From Paraescarpia echinospica (taxonomy: Eukaryota > Annelida > Polychaeta > Sabellida > Siboglinidae), in assembly GCA_020002185.1 (NCBI GenBank), contig CM034532.1, positions 29,961,619 through 30,025,618 of the forward strand: DNA of 64,000 bases. Direction: 5' to 3'. Under the pieces are notes generated by a model. It was not told the origin of the DNA, made no database searches, and saw nothing but the letters and a program-made list of their open reading frames with translations. The translations under genes were made by a program, and so were the position numbers. Below, in pieces: positions 10,634 to 22,688 of the stretch (position 1 is its first letter; each line of letters starts with the position of its first letter).

Positions 10634-12200
10634 TGTAGCATTTCTGCTATTTCTAGATGGTTAAATCTACTTGCCTGAGGTCTAATTTGGGAAATGAGGA
10701 ATGTTAAGCCAGTAGATAGACATATTGTTGACCAACCGCCCTGGTTACGTAATTACGGCAACTCGGTTGCAGATGCGCTCAGTGAAGCGTGGTATTCTGT
10801 TGCTAGTGTTTCTAGGCAAGCAGGTGGTTTCACTGTAATCGTAGAGAGGGTGTTCCACAATGCCTAGTTTGAATTATATATTACATTAGCCAATAGAAAT
10901 GATGGAAACCTGTCATATGATGTGTCATTAGGTCTGCTTATATAAACGTTTGTTGTACGCATTTCGCCATCTGGGCGCTGGCGAAGGACTGGGACAGATC
11001 CAGGGTTGAACTAGACAGGTTGCCCTGCTGCCAAGAGAATGGCAAGGAAAGTCGTAAAGCGTGGTGGGAATCGTTAACGTGGGTTACGTTCCCAAGCTTT
11101 TGTATGTGTATAATGTTCAGTGTCCAGAGTGACTATTCGATCGAACTTCGAAGAAACCATGCCGCCACGTCAGCAGTACTTTGAGACAACGTTCCGGTCG
11201 GCCCCAACGTATTTGCGTCGATGAGCGATAATCGCGACGCGCTCACCCAGCACGGGCCATCCTCGAACAGCGGTCTCACAGCGATATCGTCAGAAAGCTT
11301 GACCGAATGCGACTCGTAGCGGCCGGCGGTAAACGTATTCTGCCAGGCGTCGTCATTCGCGCGAACCCGTTCATCCGACTTCTCAATCGTTTGCGACAAA
11401 ACAAGACCTCTCGTTCGAATTCGTAGCGGCCGGCGGTAAGCGTCTACTGCCCGGCTTCGTCTTTCAGTTGAACGTATTCAACTGACTTCACAATCGTTTG
11501 CGACCGTGCGATTATTGAACGGACGCGACTCGAGAATTCGCGACGTAAGACCGCAATCGTCAAGTGCCCGGCATCATCACTCGTGCGCCCGAGATACACC
11601 GTTCTAATTGTGTTCCGAGCTCGGCGTGTTGACTTCAACAAACGTTCGTATATATTCGAGATGGGACTAGCCCAGTATCAATGTCTATTTTCTGATTGAA
11701 TGTATCTATTATTTGCTGTATTATGATTGGTAGTTATCTGTGTTTTGAAGTGAGGTATTATTACCCTTGAAGTATTCACATATATATTTATATGTGTGTG
11801 TTGTAACAGATTACTGTAATGAGAGTCCGCGAGGACTAGCTTATACTGCGTATTTATATTATGGGAGTTATTCTTAGATAACACTTGGCGCCTAGTGTAT
11901 GGTCATATAGCGGTATAATCCACCTTAGAAAGGAAGTGGAAATTGATAATCGAAAGATTCAGTGTTATTGTTTATTATGTTCTATTAAGATTTGGTTACG
12001 GGATTTCTTTATTCTGTTTATTTTGTTAATCGAGATATTTACCAAAAGGTAGATATCTTGTAATAAAGTTTATTAAATTTTCCTCGTTCTTTGTTGCTTG
12101 TTCACGATAACCGTTCTTTCTCATATGCGTTGACCTTGATATATAAGAACCCTACTAGACTGAGCCATCTAGTGTACGGAGACCTCGCTAATCCGTGACA
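10634..12200. mobile_element. Candidate solo LTR, 1,567 bp, inside the pogo-like element
   Basis: The segment begins TGTAGCA and ends GTGACA, obeying the TG...CA rule, and is flanked by the 5-bp direct repeat CCAGA (10629-10633 and 12201-12205). It contains TATATAAA (10939-10946) and AATAAA (12062-12067) in the order expected of a + strand LTR promoter and poly(A) signal. No internal gag/pol sequence is present, so it would be a solo LTR, probably Gypsy-like. The boundaries rest on the short duplication and end dinucleotides. Confidence 0.6.
11308..11640. repeat. Degenerate ~110-bp tandem repeat within the solo LTR
   Basis: CGTAGCGGCCGGCGGTAAAC (11313) recurs at 11423, and CACAATCGTTTGCGAC matches CTCAATCGTTTGCGAC about 110 bp away. 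A third, poorer copy starts at 11528 (GCGACTCGAGAATTCGCGAC). Confidence 0.7.
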
Positions 12201-12503
12201 CCAGAGCAGACTGTGAACTGCATATATGTGTACGAGTATATTATTATAATAATGTGTATTGGTAGGTTTAGGCCACAGTCACGTGCAATACTTATTTGAA
12301 ACACCAGAAAAATACAAATCAACATTTTTCATTAGAAAAGTGAAGAAAGTACAGTCATAAATAAGTCTTGAAACATAGCCCTCGTTTAAAAAAAAACTAC
12401 TTTCGGGAAGATTGATTAACAGTTATTTGGAAACGTGCTCCTAAAGCAGCGTACTCTCGTAACAATCAAAGCAAAATTCGAAATGCAGCTTGTCAGACGG
12501 CTC

Positions 12504-13437
12504 CTAAAACAGCATGCTCTCGTAACATGCAAAGTCAAATTCGAAACGCAACTTGTGAGCTGTGCGAGTTGTGTCACCAACTGTTGTTGGCTCTGGCAGC
12601 TTTGCGACAATGTCTTGCTCATCATGCCATGCCAGGTCTTTGGTTTCTGGCCAGCAGAAGGTGACAGCGTCGCTTTTATGCAAGTCATTGCGCTTCAGAT
12701 AACTTGTCTGTACTTCATCTTCACGCCTGTCGACACGCACCACCTTTCCAGCATAGTACGATACCCGTTGTTTCTTAGCGAATTTGAAAAGAATGTAGTC
12801 CCCCTTGTTGATTGCTGATCGACGGGCAACATGAACCAATGGTTCATTTTCCGAACCTTCCGAGTCAGAGTTACATTCAAGCATACCATCATCTGTGTCA
12901 CTGGGTGAAGAAGAAGCTTGCGCACTTACAACACGTGATTTCTTCACATGTTTTGAACCAACCGCTGTAACTAAGTATTTCTTCGCTGCTAGTTGCGGTT
13001 TCACCGGAAGTTTCTTTACTCCGGCTTCGAGCATGTCAGGATCACTGTTTTGCCGCACTGTTGATATTTTCTTGCCGTCCATTTGAAATCCCGCCACGTG
13101 AGGGATCGGCAACATGTCTGACGGACTGACGTGTCCAACAACAGGATGCCCACTTGTTGCTGCTGCAGGCGCCGTCGTTATTCCACTCGCTCCACCAGTT
13201 GAGCCCTGATTAGGTGCTCTATCTGAGACGGGAAGAACCAATCCACTAGTTTCTCTTCGGCCAGAGGCATTCGTATCGCAAACAATATCGGTCGGATGCG
13301 ATCCGGCAAAATCTGCATCACTGAAGATGACAGGGTTGCATGGAACAATACCAGTCTTTCTGAATCCATTGACAGCTGTAATTGCGGTCGCTGCCTTGAG
13401 GTACGCCCCGCGATCTGGTGGATGGTGACAACTCTCC
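12504..13437 (-). pseudogene. Pogo-like transposase, C-terminal part
   Basis: This is the 3' part of the interrupted transposase gene. Just inside the Harbinger-like insertion the protein reads AYLKAATAITAVNGFRKTGI followed by PCNP, a conserved block after the catalytic domain of pogo/Tigger transposases. A long S/T/G-rich linker follows, then a C-terminal GDYILFKFAKKQRVSYYAGK segment and a DIVAKLPEP tail, as in many invertebrate pogo-like transposases. A one-base shift lies between the block abutting the insertion (PGRVVT) and AYLKAA. The last coding stretch overlaps a ~62-bp tandem duplication (12,436-12,555; GCTCCTAAARCAGC). The gene is dead. Confidence 0.82.
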
Positions 13438-13440
13438 CTG

Positions 13441-15903
13441 GGCCCGAGGTTATAAAGCCGTACTCGGTGCTCGGTGCTCAGAATTTCATGCTCAAGCCTC
13501 GCTTTCACACCATTCTCATACTCACGGAGGTTATAACACTTTCTGAGCACGTAATCGTACTCAGACTTGAGCATAAAACGTCTACATTCTGAGTATGCTA
13601 TGGACCTTGCTCAACGCCGTACTCAAACAAACAAAGATGGCAGCTCACGTAGAAATTAGTCGAATTCGTTGTCCAAGTTCGATGTTTTTGAGAAGAAACG
13701 TAGCTTGATACCAGCGTCCGAGTCGCTTCCGAGATGTAATCAATCCATTTCAAGAAGTGGAGCAACACCAAATTACCGAAAGATTCCGTGTTGTGCATCA
13801 AACTGCATTAATTACTGGACATTTGTCAAATCTAGCGGGAGACACTACGACACAATGTTACAACGTTTATGTTTTGGTGGCACCTTTTCGACGACGGGGA
13901 CCATTCGTTTACCGCTACTGCTTGGCGATACAATTTCACGATCAACTGCCGAGCATTTCATACGAAATGCTTCTCCAAAACAGTATTGTTTACCTTGACG
14001 ATTATTATAATACCACGCCAGACATTAAGCCATATCAATACAACATACATGTGTATACCTTAAACAAATATAAAATAACTAATACAATTACGAGGTCACA
14101 CAGTTTACCCCTCAATACAACCACGTTTTGTTATTGCCTGAAACTGTTATTAATATATCATTATTTTGTGGTGCCGTTTTTTTCAATTGGGAATAATGGA
14201 GGAGTACTAAGTAATATAAAACTTATATTATTTATATTGTTTCATCTTTTTAATATGAATAGCATACTAATAATGAAGTCCATGCAACGTTGATATAATT
14301 GGTAGCCATGTCCAAGGCTTTGTGGATGTCATGATATTACAAATTTGTAATGCCTATGATTTTGCAATCCAAGGGCAGGAATAAGACTTCAACACAGAGA
14401 TAGAAGATACACATGTGCAGACATCCTCGATAAGTTGACAACTTAAATGTATATGTGATTATACTGTCATTGGTGTGGTCACTCGGTCACCAGTTGTGTT
14501 ATAAAGTGTATATTTAGAAAATGAATATGATCACATTTACAAGGCTACCAAAATTTAACTAGTTGGATGAACTAACAAGCAATACATCGTTTATATCTTT
14601 CTAATAAAATGGTTTACCCTGTAATAAAACAATGTTTTCCAAATAAAAATTATACAAACTATATCAATTATACTGAAGCAGTGACGCCATACTTGTTGAG
14701 AATCGAATATAAGATGTACTAAAAATGTAGCCATACAGTGGCTATGGGGAATGCTGCACAGCTGACTGAGATGATTATTGCATCAGGACGGAAGACCATA
14801 ACACAACTGTGTGTTTGCCTTATGAGCTCAAACCCAGCATGGTGGTGAAGACAGTGACTAATGTAGTGCAGTTTAACAAAGTAGTATTTCAAAGATGCAA
14901 CAAGCAAATGTGAAGCAAACTATGTAAAACAACTTAGAATGTGGTTATTACACAAGTATGTTATGTGTATATAGTTATTATTATCCTTTTAAACGTGTAA
15001 TTGTACAGCAAAATATTATATACACATATCTGTATAATAACAACAGTTAAGTATAACATGGATTTGGGTCAATTATATATAAATAACTATTTTGAACTTT
15101 AGGCTTTGCAAATAATAATTGTTGTTTATTGAAACAGTTATGAAATTATTGCCAAAGAATTGCACGAATTTGGGACACGCAACAATATGATTGGATTGAG
15201 CTGTGGTGTGAGCTGAATTTTGGATCAGAGTATATATGTCCCCGAATCCTCCGGCACAATTGAAAAGTAATGGCCGCTCCCATACAACTACTTTGTCAGT
15301 TCATTTGTTGCAGATAATGTAAGTTGTATCACATGTACGAATGCCAACTCAATTTGATGTGTGTAAGGTACTTATTTATTATAAACAAGGTAACATCGAC
15401 GCCGTCGAGCCCGAATTTATCGTACCTATTTACTGTTACAATGATACAAAATATCATACATTATTTATACAGCGTGACTGACCAGTGGCAGGTCATGTTT
15501 CTACTGTTTTACGCTATTTTATCTTTTGAATTGTCTTGTGCCATGTCTGTTCCATCGTGCACGGCGAAGTACTTTCCTCGCAGCGTTATTCAGTCGATAT
15601 TCCTCTGCGCATTTTATCATAAAATAAACACATTTACAACGGCGTAGGTCTTCGTCCATCACCGTTTTATAGTCGGAAGTTGACATTGTTTATAAATAGG
15701 TGTAGGTTTGTTATCTTCTTGAACAAGAAAGCTCCGAAAGAGCTCTTTGTTTTGCTCTCGTACTCAAGACGGCGTACTCAGCTGAGCACGTACTCAAGAA
15801 ATTTTATAACCACCGTGAGCATGGATTCTCCGGTGAGCATGACATCTCGAGTCTGAGCATGGAGTTGAGTATGAGCACCGAGTACGCTTTATAACCTCGG
15901 GCC
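13441..15903. mobile_element. PIF/Harbinger-like element nested in the pogo transposase gene
   Basis: The element starts GGCCCGAGGTTATAAAGC and ends with its exact inverse, flanked by the 3-bp direct repeat CTG (13438-13440 and 15904-15906). Removing the element and one CTG rejoins the host transposase in frame at the conserved PGRVV. Three-bp target duplications are typical of PIF/Harbinger, and a decayed Harbinger-like N-terminal reading frame lies near the left end. A second copy of the GGTTATAA motif lies about 100 bp inside each end, with many TGAGCA/GAGTAC repeats. The catalytic domain was not found, so this copy is non-autonomous. Confidence 0.78.
13637..13998 (+). pseudogene. Fragment resembling a Harbinger transposase N-terminus
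   Basis: From ATG 13637 the frame begins MAAHVEISRIRCPSS and stops after 19 codons. Downstream frames contain RPSRFRDVINPFQEVEQHQI and then, in another frame, GGTFSTT and LLGDTISRSTAEHFIRN. The order (NPF-x-E acidic start, then GTF, then GDT-x-SRST) matches the N-terminal third of PIF/Harbinger transposases as I know them. At least two frameshifts and a stop break it, and no DDE catalytic block follows. Assignment by motif memory is moderately secure only. Confidence 0.5.
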
Positions 15904-15906
15904 CTG

Positions 15907-16967
15907 GACGAGAACGAAGCCAGATCCTCACCGCTTCGTCGTAGTATGAGCTCAGAGGCTTCATAAATGCGACGTCGAACGGCTGCAGCCTGTGAGTGCA
16001 GTGTAGCGGGAGGCAGATGATGTGCACATTGTTTTGCCTGGCTAAGTAAATAAACGCAATGTTTTGGTGTGCGTCGCATGCCCGTCAAGAACAAGTAGTA
16101 CCGGTTTGCTCTCGGCTGGCTTAGAAAACGCGATGAAGTGGTGGAACCAATTTGTAAACATATCTGTTTGCATCCATCCACTCGGGTGGCATGCAAATAT
16201 ACTCCCCGGGGGTGCACCGTCTATCAGCTCTGGCTTTCTGCGCACTCGCGGGAAAATCAACATGGGAGGCACATAGTTTCCTGCCGCGTTCATGGCGATG
16301 ACTGCTGTTACAAGAGTTCCTCGGTCTGCCGATGTTAGACATCCAATTTGTTTCTCCCCGCAGCGGGCGAGTATTTTAGATGGTCTATCCTGTGCTGTTG
16401 TAATACCTGTCTCGTCTACATTGTATACATCGCCTGGCTCAAACATACTGGCATCGATCAATTCGCCGTACAATGCATAGAACCTATCTACATTGGCCTT
16501 ATTAAAGCCCCGTGCTAGCGCCGCCGACGTAGCTTCCGGCGTTCGCAACGATAATTCCGGGTGCCGATACCGAAACGACATGAGCCAGTCACTTCCTGCC
16601 ATTTCAGTTTGGTTGTTGAAGTTGTGCTGAATGTTATTCCGCACGGCCATCTGGTAGGCGACTTGCCGTACGTCGTCTCTGCTCAGTCCAAGTAAGACCT
16701 CTTCCATACGGAGGGTGTACAAACACAATTCCTGTTCTTCTTCCTCAGAGAAGATGGTTCTAAACCCCCCTGCAAAACCTTTTTAGCGCCGGTTATGATT
16801 TTGTTCTTATTCTTTATGCGATCTCGCAGTGTTGACCAGGGCACACTGAATTACTTCGCAATCTGGCGATATCCAACACCCCCCTGGTCCCACAGCTCAA
16901 TAGCCAGTCGCATGTTTTCACCACTCCATGACTGTTTGATGGTTTTCCTCCTACAGCGTCTCACCAT
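15907..16967 (-). pseudogene. Pogo-like transposase, N-terminal DNA-binding and catalytic part
   Basis: Reading on the minus strand from ATG 16967, the protein opens with MVRRCRRK and a CENP-B/psq-type helix-turn-helix (WSGENMRLAIELWDQGG...GYRQIAK). An in-frame TAA follows QIAK, and a frameshift occurs before the LCLYTLRMEEVLLGL block. The DDE/D catalytic domain shows all three acidic positions: VYNVDETGI, VLLVLDGHATHT and, after another frameshift near 16,050, HRLQPFDVAF. The frame then runs into the nested element at PG. The known family role is cut-and-paste transposition at TA sites. The lesions mean no functional enzyme is made. Confidence 0.85.
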
Positions 16968-17332
16968 TGTGCACCTGAGACAATCACGCCAGCTATTAGC
17001 CTAGATCAGTCGCAGTGTTATTTAACCTATATAAACTACCATGTTATATATTAAATATAATTTGCCATCGTGGTTATGTACGCCTATGCGTAATTATAAA
17101 TTAACCTTCATTTGTTTAAATGTAATATGGTATTAATGATATATAATGTGGCAAAATGTGAGGCCAACATGATACAGCCTAATGCACATTGAAGCAGCGA
17201 ATGATTTATGTGCGGTAATTATAAATAAACATCATGTAGTATCTAATATCGACGTTTCCAATAATACACGCACTAAGCAATTGAAGTATCTAAATGTATA
17301 TCTAAGCAGGTTACATATAACCGCCGACAAAC

Positions 17333-17758
17333 GGGGCATGTCTGCACAGCGAGTGGGGCATGTCCGCATAGGCGTGTGCGGTCATGCCCCAGGCATCCAA
17401 CACGTGAACATTTCCGAATTGTTCGAAAATGCTGCTTATGAAAGTAAACTGTATTTCCACTATTACAACACCGTTAAAATGCAGGTTGGAATTATATAAG
17501 TACATTCGTATGTAAGCTTCACTGTTGATATAATACAAATGACAGTATATGAGTAAAATTACATCAGTTTCTACGAAAACAACGTTTTATTTCATAACTA
17601 TTTACTTACGAAACTCTAATCAAATAGCATATGCAAATGGTCGATTTGGGGGTTAGACGCTACTGTTTGACATGATTCCAATAACCAGATGTTTCGCGAT
17701 GCGTCAATAATAGGGTGTGCGGACATGCCTCGGGGTGCGGACATGCCCCTACTTCCCC
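17333..17758. repeat. Right TIR and subterminal repeats of the pogo-like element
   Basis: Copies of GGGGCATGTCCGCA or its complement lie at about 17333-17346, 17355-17368, 17375-17390, 17715-17729 and in the terminal repeat 17736-17758. They mirror the set at the left end. Confidence 0.75.
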
Positions 17759-17791
<33 letters not shown>

Positions 17792-18189
17792 GATTTGGAG
17801 GATGATAATATCAAGCAAAATACTTATATTTCACATAAATTATTAACCAATGAGCATTGCTTACTTTTACTGGCATCCGAATATACGTTCGTTATAACGG
17901 CCATCAAGTAAAATTTAGCAACGTGATCAAATGGCTGCTCAAACTTAAATCTGGCCACTATTATTGTCCATGTTAAATTATACTATTATTGTTTATTATG
18001 TTTAATGTACATAACAAGGATAGCACAGTACAGCGTATATACAAAATAATATACACCATTAAATTTAACAATTTAACAAACAAATTGTTAGTAAAAACAA
18101 ACTAATATATATTGTATCATATTACAATAAATTACCTCTTGTAGACAATATTAAAATGCACCAATAATTACTCAAACCAATAACCGTAA

Positions 18190-18615
18190 TAAATACCATC
18201 AGCTGCTGTCAACATTAAATTTAACGTAACCTTATTTAATTAATTAATTTAATGAAATATCGTGTATTTTATTGACTTGTTTACAATAAATGTTAATAAA
18301 ATATGAATTATGATCTATCCCCACGTCTGGAGTTAACCATAAAGTGGCGCCATCTACCGGAGTCTCCGATGTAACTAATAAATACACGCAAAAACGAGTG
18401 AATATCTTGTACATTTTGATCGATAAAAGACAGTAAATTAATTTTTTCGATTACGTAATAATTATGTATGTGTAGACAAGGGGTTGTAGATATATGACGT
18501 GAAGTTTGGTGACTGTAGGTGACCGTTTTCATGTTTTTTTCGACATGCAAACCTGCAAAAGTACCATGCAGTATAAGTTCTCCAAACATTCACCAATTCA
18601 TGTTTAAAAAGGGCA
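18190..18615 (+). repeat. Right copy of the ~370-bp dispersed repeat
   Basis: The segment is the inverted partner of 8435-8830, including GTGGCGCCATCTACCGG, GAGTGAATATCTTGTACATT and CATGTTTTTTTCGACATG. Sequence 18,567-18,615 is the inverted partner of 9,484-9,535. Confidence 0.7.
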
Positions 18616-19265
18616 CATTATCTGAGTATTTTGATCAGTCGCACACGTTCTTGTACGACTACAGTGTTTACCCCCATGAACGTATTGGAATACGAGTGCA
18701 AGTACGAATACTTAAAATATGTAATCTCTACTCGAGTACACGATTACACGTGTCCACTTCCGTCCCAGGTTTGGTCCCAAACGACATCAGCATCTTTCAC
18801 AGTACACTTCTGCAAATTGCATGCGACTAATGCACAGTGTGTGCTGCAAATGCGGCATTGAAGTCCACAAATGTAATGTGATGGGGGCATAGTCATTGTG
18901 TCAAGAAATAGCATGCCGTGTGCATCACATGGTTATAATATCACGTATGTTTGGATACTCTCTGGTCCCAACATGTTAATACTTAGCAGGAGCTTCGTTC
19001 AAATGTTCGTCACGCTGCTTGCAGCCATGACATGTTTACGCGGTCAATTACGTAGTTCTCGTACACGTTACATTTATACACACCACTTGGAAAATGCATA
19101 TTAAATATGTTGATAGCATTTCTTCATCTAATTTATTCACCTATCTTTCTATCTCTAGTGTCGTGTCCGCAGGATGGAGGATTGGTACATATACGGAGGC
19201 CAAGAGCGGCAATTAGAAGAGCTTGATGAGCAGCAATATAACAAAAATATATAGCTGGGAGAAAA
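18616..19265. other. Geneless stretch
   Basis: I see no gene, repeat array or element end that can be supported here. Confidence 0.5.
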
Positions 19266-19415
19266 CCTGAGAATGAAATTTGACTGAAATTTGACCAAGG
19301 TCAAGACCTGAAATTTGATCAAGCTCAAGACCTGAGACTTGACGAAGGTCAAGACCTGATATTTGTCCTGGGTCAAGACATGGGATTTGACCAGGGTCAA
19401 GACCTGAGACTAGGG
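19266..19415. repeat. 24-bp minisatellite with AAGGTCAAGACCTGA
   Basis: About six imperfect copies of a 24-bp unit such as GACCAAGGTCAAGACCTGAA. The period is a multiple of three, so a minus-strand frame encodes a repeating LDxGQISG octapeptide. No gene context supports translation. Confidence 0.8.
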
Positions 19416-21000
19416 ACTTGGCCAGCGGTAATACATGTGATTGATCATTGTTGTGTGTTGATGCATGATTGAATATCGCACTACAAAAGAACTGACTATA
19501 TCTTTCAACAAACATCACGGACACAGTCGCCAGTAAATATAAATAAATTCAGAATAGTCTACAAAAAGTGGATGTCTCTCTGTCTCTCTGTTTGCCTGTC
19601 AGTGTGTATGTATGTCCGTCCGCCCGTCCGTCCATCTGTCTGTCTGCAGTTATCTCATCACGGCCGTATCTGAAGAAACGTTATTTACTAAACGAGAGAG
19701 CAGTCTGACGGACATGGGTATCGAATATGAAGCTACTGTGGTATAATTCGTATTCATACACTAATGCTAAGCCTTCTACTTAAAACAATCTCAGAAAGCA
19801 CGCACAACAAGACTCCACAACCTGCGTTGACGTTTTCAAGCAATCCTTCTTCCCAGCTGGTATCAGTGGCTTAATGACCCGGTGGCAGGGGGTGCACTTG
19901 CACCCGGGCGCAAGGTCTGGAGGGCGCCAAATCGACTGTATAAGTACCTATCCAGCGTATAACCTCACATTAAAAACCAGCGATTATGCCATTGTAGGCC
20001 CTCATATACGTGGTTGCGTATTTATTAGTAATAGTATGTCGTCTGGCGTATTTATTAAATGCAGCCAGGTTTTGCGGGCAGTGGTGGGCGCATGTGCCCC
20101 GTTTGCTTGAACGAGCGTCAGTGTGGGGTTTAGGTGGCTGTATTTTGCGGATCCAGGATGTATGTTGGAATGTACCCACTCGTTTTGTCCTCAAGAGGAG
20201 GAGTAAAGTTGGGTTTTCTATGAGCCTCAAAGGGGGTGTAATTGGATATGTTGGTGAGCCACAAGTGGGGTTGCAGTTGAAGGTGTTCGGTGAGCTGCGA
20301 AGGGAAATGCAATTGGAAGTTCTTGGTGAGCACCAAGGGGGTGATTAGTGGCTGCCCCACCATTGGTCAAATCAAGAACAAGAACAAGAAAGTTTTATTT
20401 AGACCCAATTGCAATATGTGTATAATATCAAATTAACGTAACATGAACAGGCATATATATATACAAATGCAGTGGAATTTCAAATTAGATGGGGTCTATG
20501 ACTCCTATTAAGACAATAACTGACAATAACTGTCAAATCAGCCACTGACAGGTACGTTGTAAAGATGAATGACAATTAATATTGACCTGCATTCCAGTGT
20601 TCAGTAGATAGGTGGCGCGGCAGTGTGTTCTGGTAAAAAAAAAAACGCGACCGAGAATTGTCGACCGAGTCTGGGACGAGACCGCTTAGCAAAGATTAAC
20701 CTTATCCAAAAGAGACTACAAAGTCCTAGCATGAATTTCCAAGAAGCCTCCCGTGATATAGAAGCCTTACATAAATTCGCTGAGTGGAGCTGGCGAGTAG
20801 GGCCTACTGGTGCAGAGAAGGGTTCGACAACAGGAATAACTACCTGAGAACTGGCGTGGGATTGTGGTTTCTTGTCGGTTGTTCAGGGAATCATATTGTC
20901 ACATAAAATACCCTGGATCGGCTCCAGCAGGTCTCCTATCAAGGAAGTGAATGACAAATTTGGCCCTCTGCTCCGGTATATAGGCATATATCTCATGACC
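19416..21000. other. Geneless stretch with a short degenerate tandem repeat
   Basis: At 20,215-20,345 a roughly 45-50-bp unit (GGTGAGCYRCAAGTGGGGTT, then AATTGGAAGTTCTTGGTGAG) repeats about three times. The related string GGGGGTGCAGTTGGAGGTGT occurs near 8325. No gene is supported in the remainder. Confidence 0.5.
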
Positions 21001-21002
21001 TT

Positions 21003-21275
21003 TTACCACCATGGTTCGACTGCGTTGATCACTATGGTTCGACTGATTTGACCACTATGGATCGACTGATTTGACCACCATGGTTCGACTGATTTGACCA
21101 CTATGGTTCGACTGCTTTGACCACCATGGTTCGACTGCTTTGACCACTATGGTTCGACTGCTTTGACCACTATGGTTCGACTGATTTGACCACTATGGTT
21201 CGACTGATTTGAGTACAATGGTTCAACTGATTTGAGCACCGTGGTTCGACTGCTTTGAACACCAGGGTACGACAC
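21003..21275. repeat. 23-bp minisatellite
   Basis: About twelve copies of TTCGACTGATTTGACCACTA plus TGG, with A/C variation at fixed positions. The period is 23 bp, so no frame is preserved. Confidence 0.92.
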
Positions 21276-21484
21276 CATCAGAAATAAAAGGACCTTGGAA
21301 CTGCTGTCTGTCACGGAGATTTTGACGGAACCGAATTATATAATATGCAGAGAACGGCGACTGAGAAATACTTCTCACAATACACTATGACATCATTTGC
21401 TTTTATCAGCATAGAAAGGGAGACAGTAGAACAGATAAACTTCGATCAACTTATTGATCAGTTTGTCGCAATCAAAGCGGCCTT

Positions 21485-21800
21485 AAATAAATAAAATAAA
21501 TAAAAATACTTATATAGCGCCCAATCAATTAAAATTGCCCTCGGGCGCTTTACATACATGCACACGTATATAACAGTATTTTATATAAAAAGAAATGCTA
21601 ACTAAGAAATAAATATTTTAAAAATATAGCATTACCTTAGTTACTAAAAAAAGCCAATTAACTCACTTATGTAGTCCGGCGCTAGACCATTCAAGGCACA
21701 ATACGTAAACACCAGCACTTTGTAGGTCGGTCTCAAATGAACGGGTAGCCAGTGTAGACGCAGCAACACGGGCGTGATGTGGGTACGCATACCTACCTAC
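21485..21800 (-). mobile_element. CR1/L2-like LINE fragment: end of reverse-transcriptase ORF and 3' tail
   Basis: On the minus strand, from about 21,790, the sequence encodes HITPVLLRLHWLPVHLRPTY followed by KVLVFTYCALNGLAPDYISEL, a signature of the C-terminal region of CR1/L2/Rex1-type LINEs. It ends in a tail, TAAAGCGCCCGAGGGC...GGGCGCTATATAAG, then (TATTT)-like repeats. That stem-type tail is common in this LINE group. Confidence 0.75.
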
Positions 21801-21984
21801 TTGTGTTTGTAAAAGCGTTCATTGATTTGCTACGAGCGGTTCACAGTGAATTTTCAATTTCAATTTACAGTTCATATTGAATTAAAACAAATGTGCCAAA
21901 TAGCCTAGTGTTCATATTAATTTATTGTTTTACGGTAGCATCACTGATTTCGCTGGCTGTGAGAGGAGACGTGCAGAATATGTA

Positions 21985-22096
21985 TCGTGGGGGTAGGGGG
22001 CGTCACTTTTTATTGCACCCGGGCGGTATCCGTGTATGGAACCAGCTGCCTGAGAGTATAGTCACATTAGTTCCTTTGTACGAGTATTTCCTTTAG
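21985..22096 (+). mobile_element. Possible LINE C-terminal fragment
   Basis: The + frame encodes HPGGIRVWNQLPESIVT, similar to the GV-x-LWNSLP-x-I motif near the end of many CR1/L2-type ORF2 proteins. The piece is short, so the call is tentative. Confidence 0.4.
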
Positions 22097-22589
22097 CCAG
22101 CACTACATGTACCTGGCTTTTTATCTAGAATTTAACCAGTGTTTTATTATTTTAGCCTACCCCACATCCATGGTGTATATATTCACCAACGTTATCCACA
22201 GTGTATATAATCAAAACAGTTCCACAATCAAAGTCGGATTATACGGAGGAAGAAGAAGAAAGTTGCGACCAATTGACGATCCAGAAATTGATGTCACACT
22301 CATAATTATGACTTACTGGTACCAACCGAGCCGAGCCACGCAATCGGTTCGGTTGTGCAAGAATCCCGCCACGCGATTGGTTTGACTGTCTAAGAATCAA
22401 ACCGCTATCGGTATCGGAAAGGGAATCGAGATCGGGACGGTTGCAGACATTCTCGAATCACAGAAAATACGCGTAGCGTTAACTTACGTCCATCCGACGT
22501 ACGGTACGACCACAAAAACGGCGCATTTCGGAAAAAAAGGCATGTTTTTTCCAAAGTATCATAGATTAATCATTGAAAGTTTGATACCA

Positions 22590-22599
22590 CACACACGGA

Positions 22600-22688
<89 letters not shown>

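Larger units (their letters stand above)
10363..17758 (-). mobile_element. Pogo-like (Tc1/mariner superfamily) DNA transposon, 7.4 kb with two nested insertions
   Basis: The two ends are perfect inverted repeats for at least 23 bp, starting GGGGAAGTAGGGGCATGT, and both are flanked by TA (10361-10362 and 17759-17760), the known target site of Tc1/mariner/pogo elements. The interior holds a decayed pogo transposase on the minus strand, split by a nested Harbinger-like element (13,441-15,903). A candidate solo LTR (10,634-12,200) sits in the 3' flank of that gene. Removing both insertions with one copy of each target duplication leaves about 3.36 kb, a plausible intact length for a pogo element. 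Nonsense and frameshift lesions show it is inactive. It inserted between a (GT)n and a (TA)n run. Confidence 0.88.

Noticed and set aside
11133..11641. Minus-strand frames of 65-88 codons in the GC-rich part of the solo LTR
   Set aside because: They follow the 110-bp tandem repeat and have no domain; LTR sequence is the better explanation.
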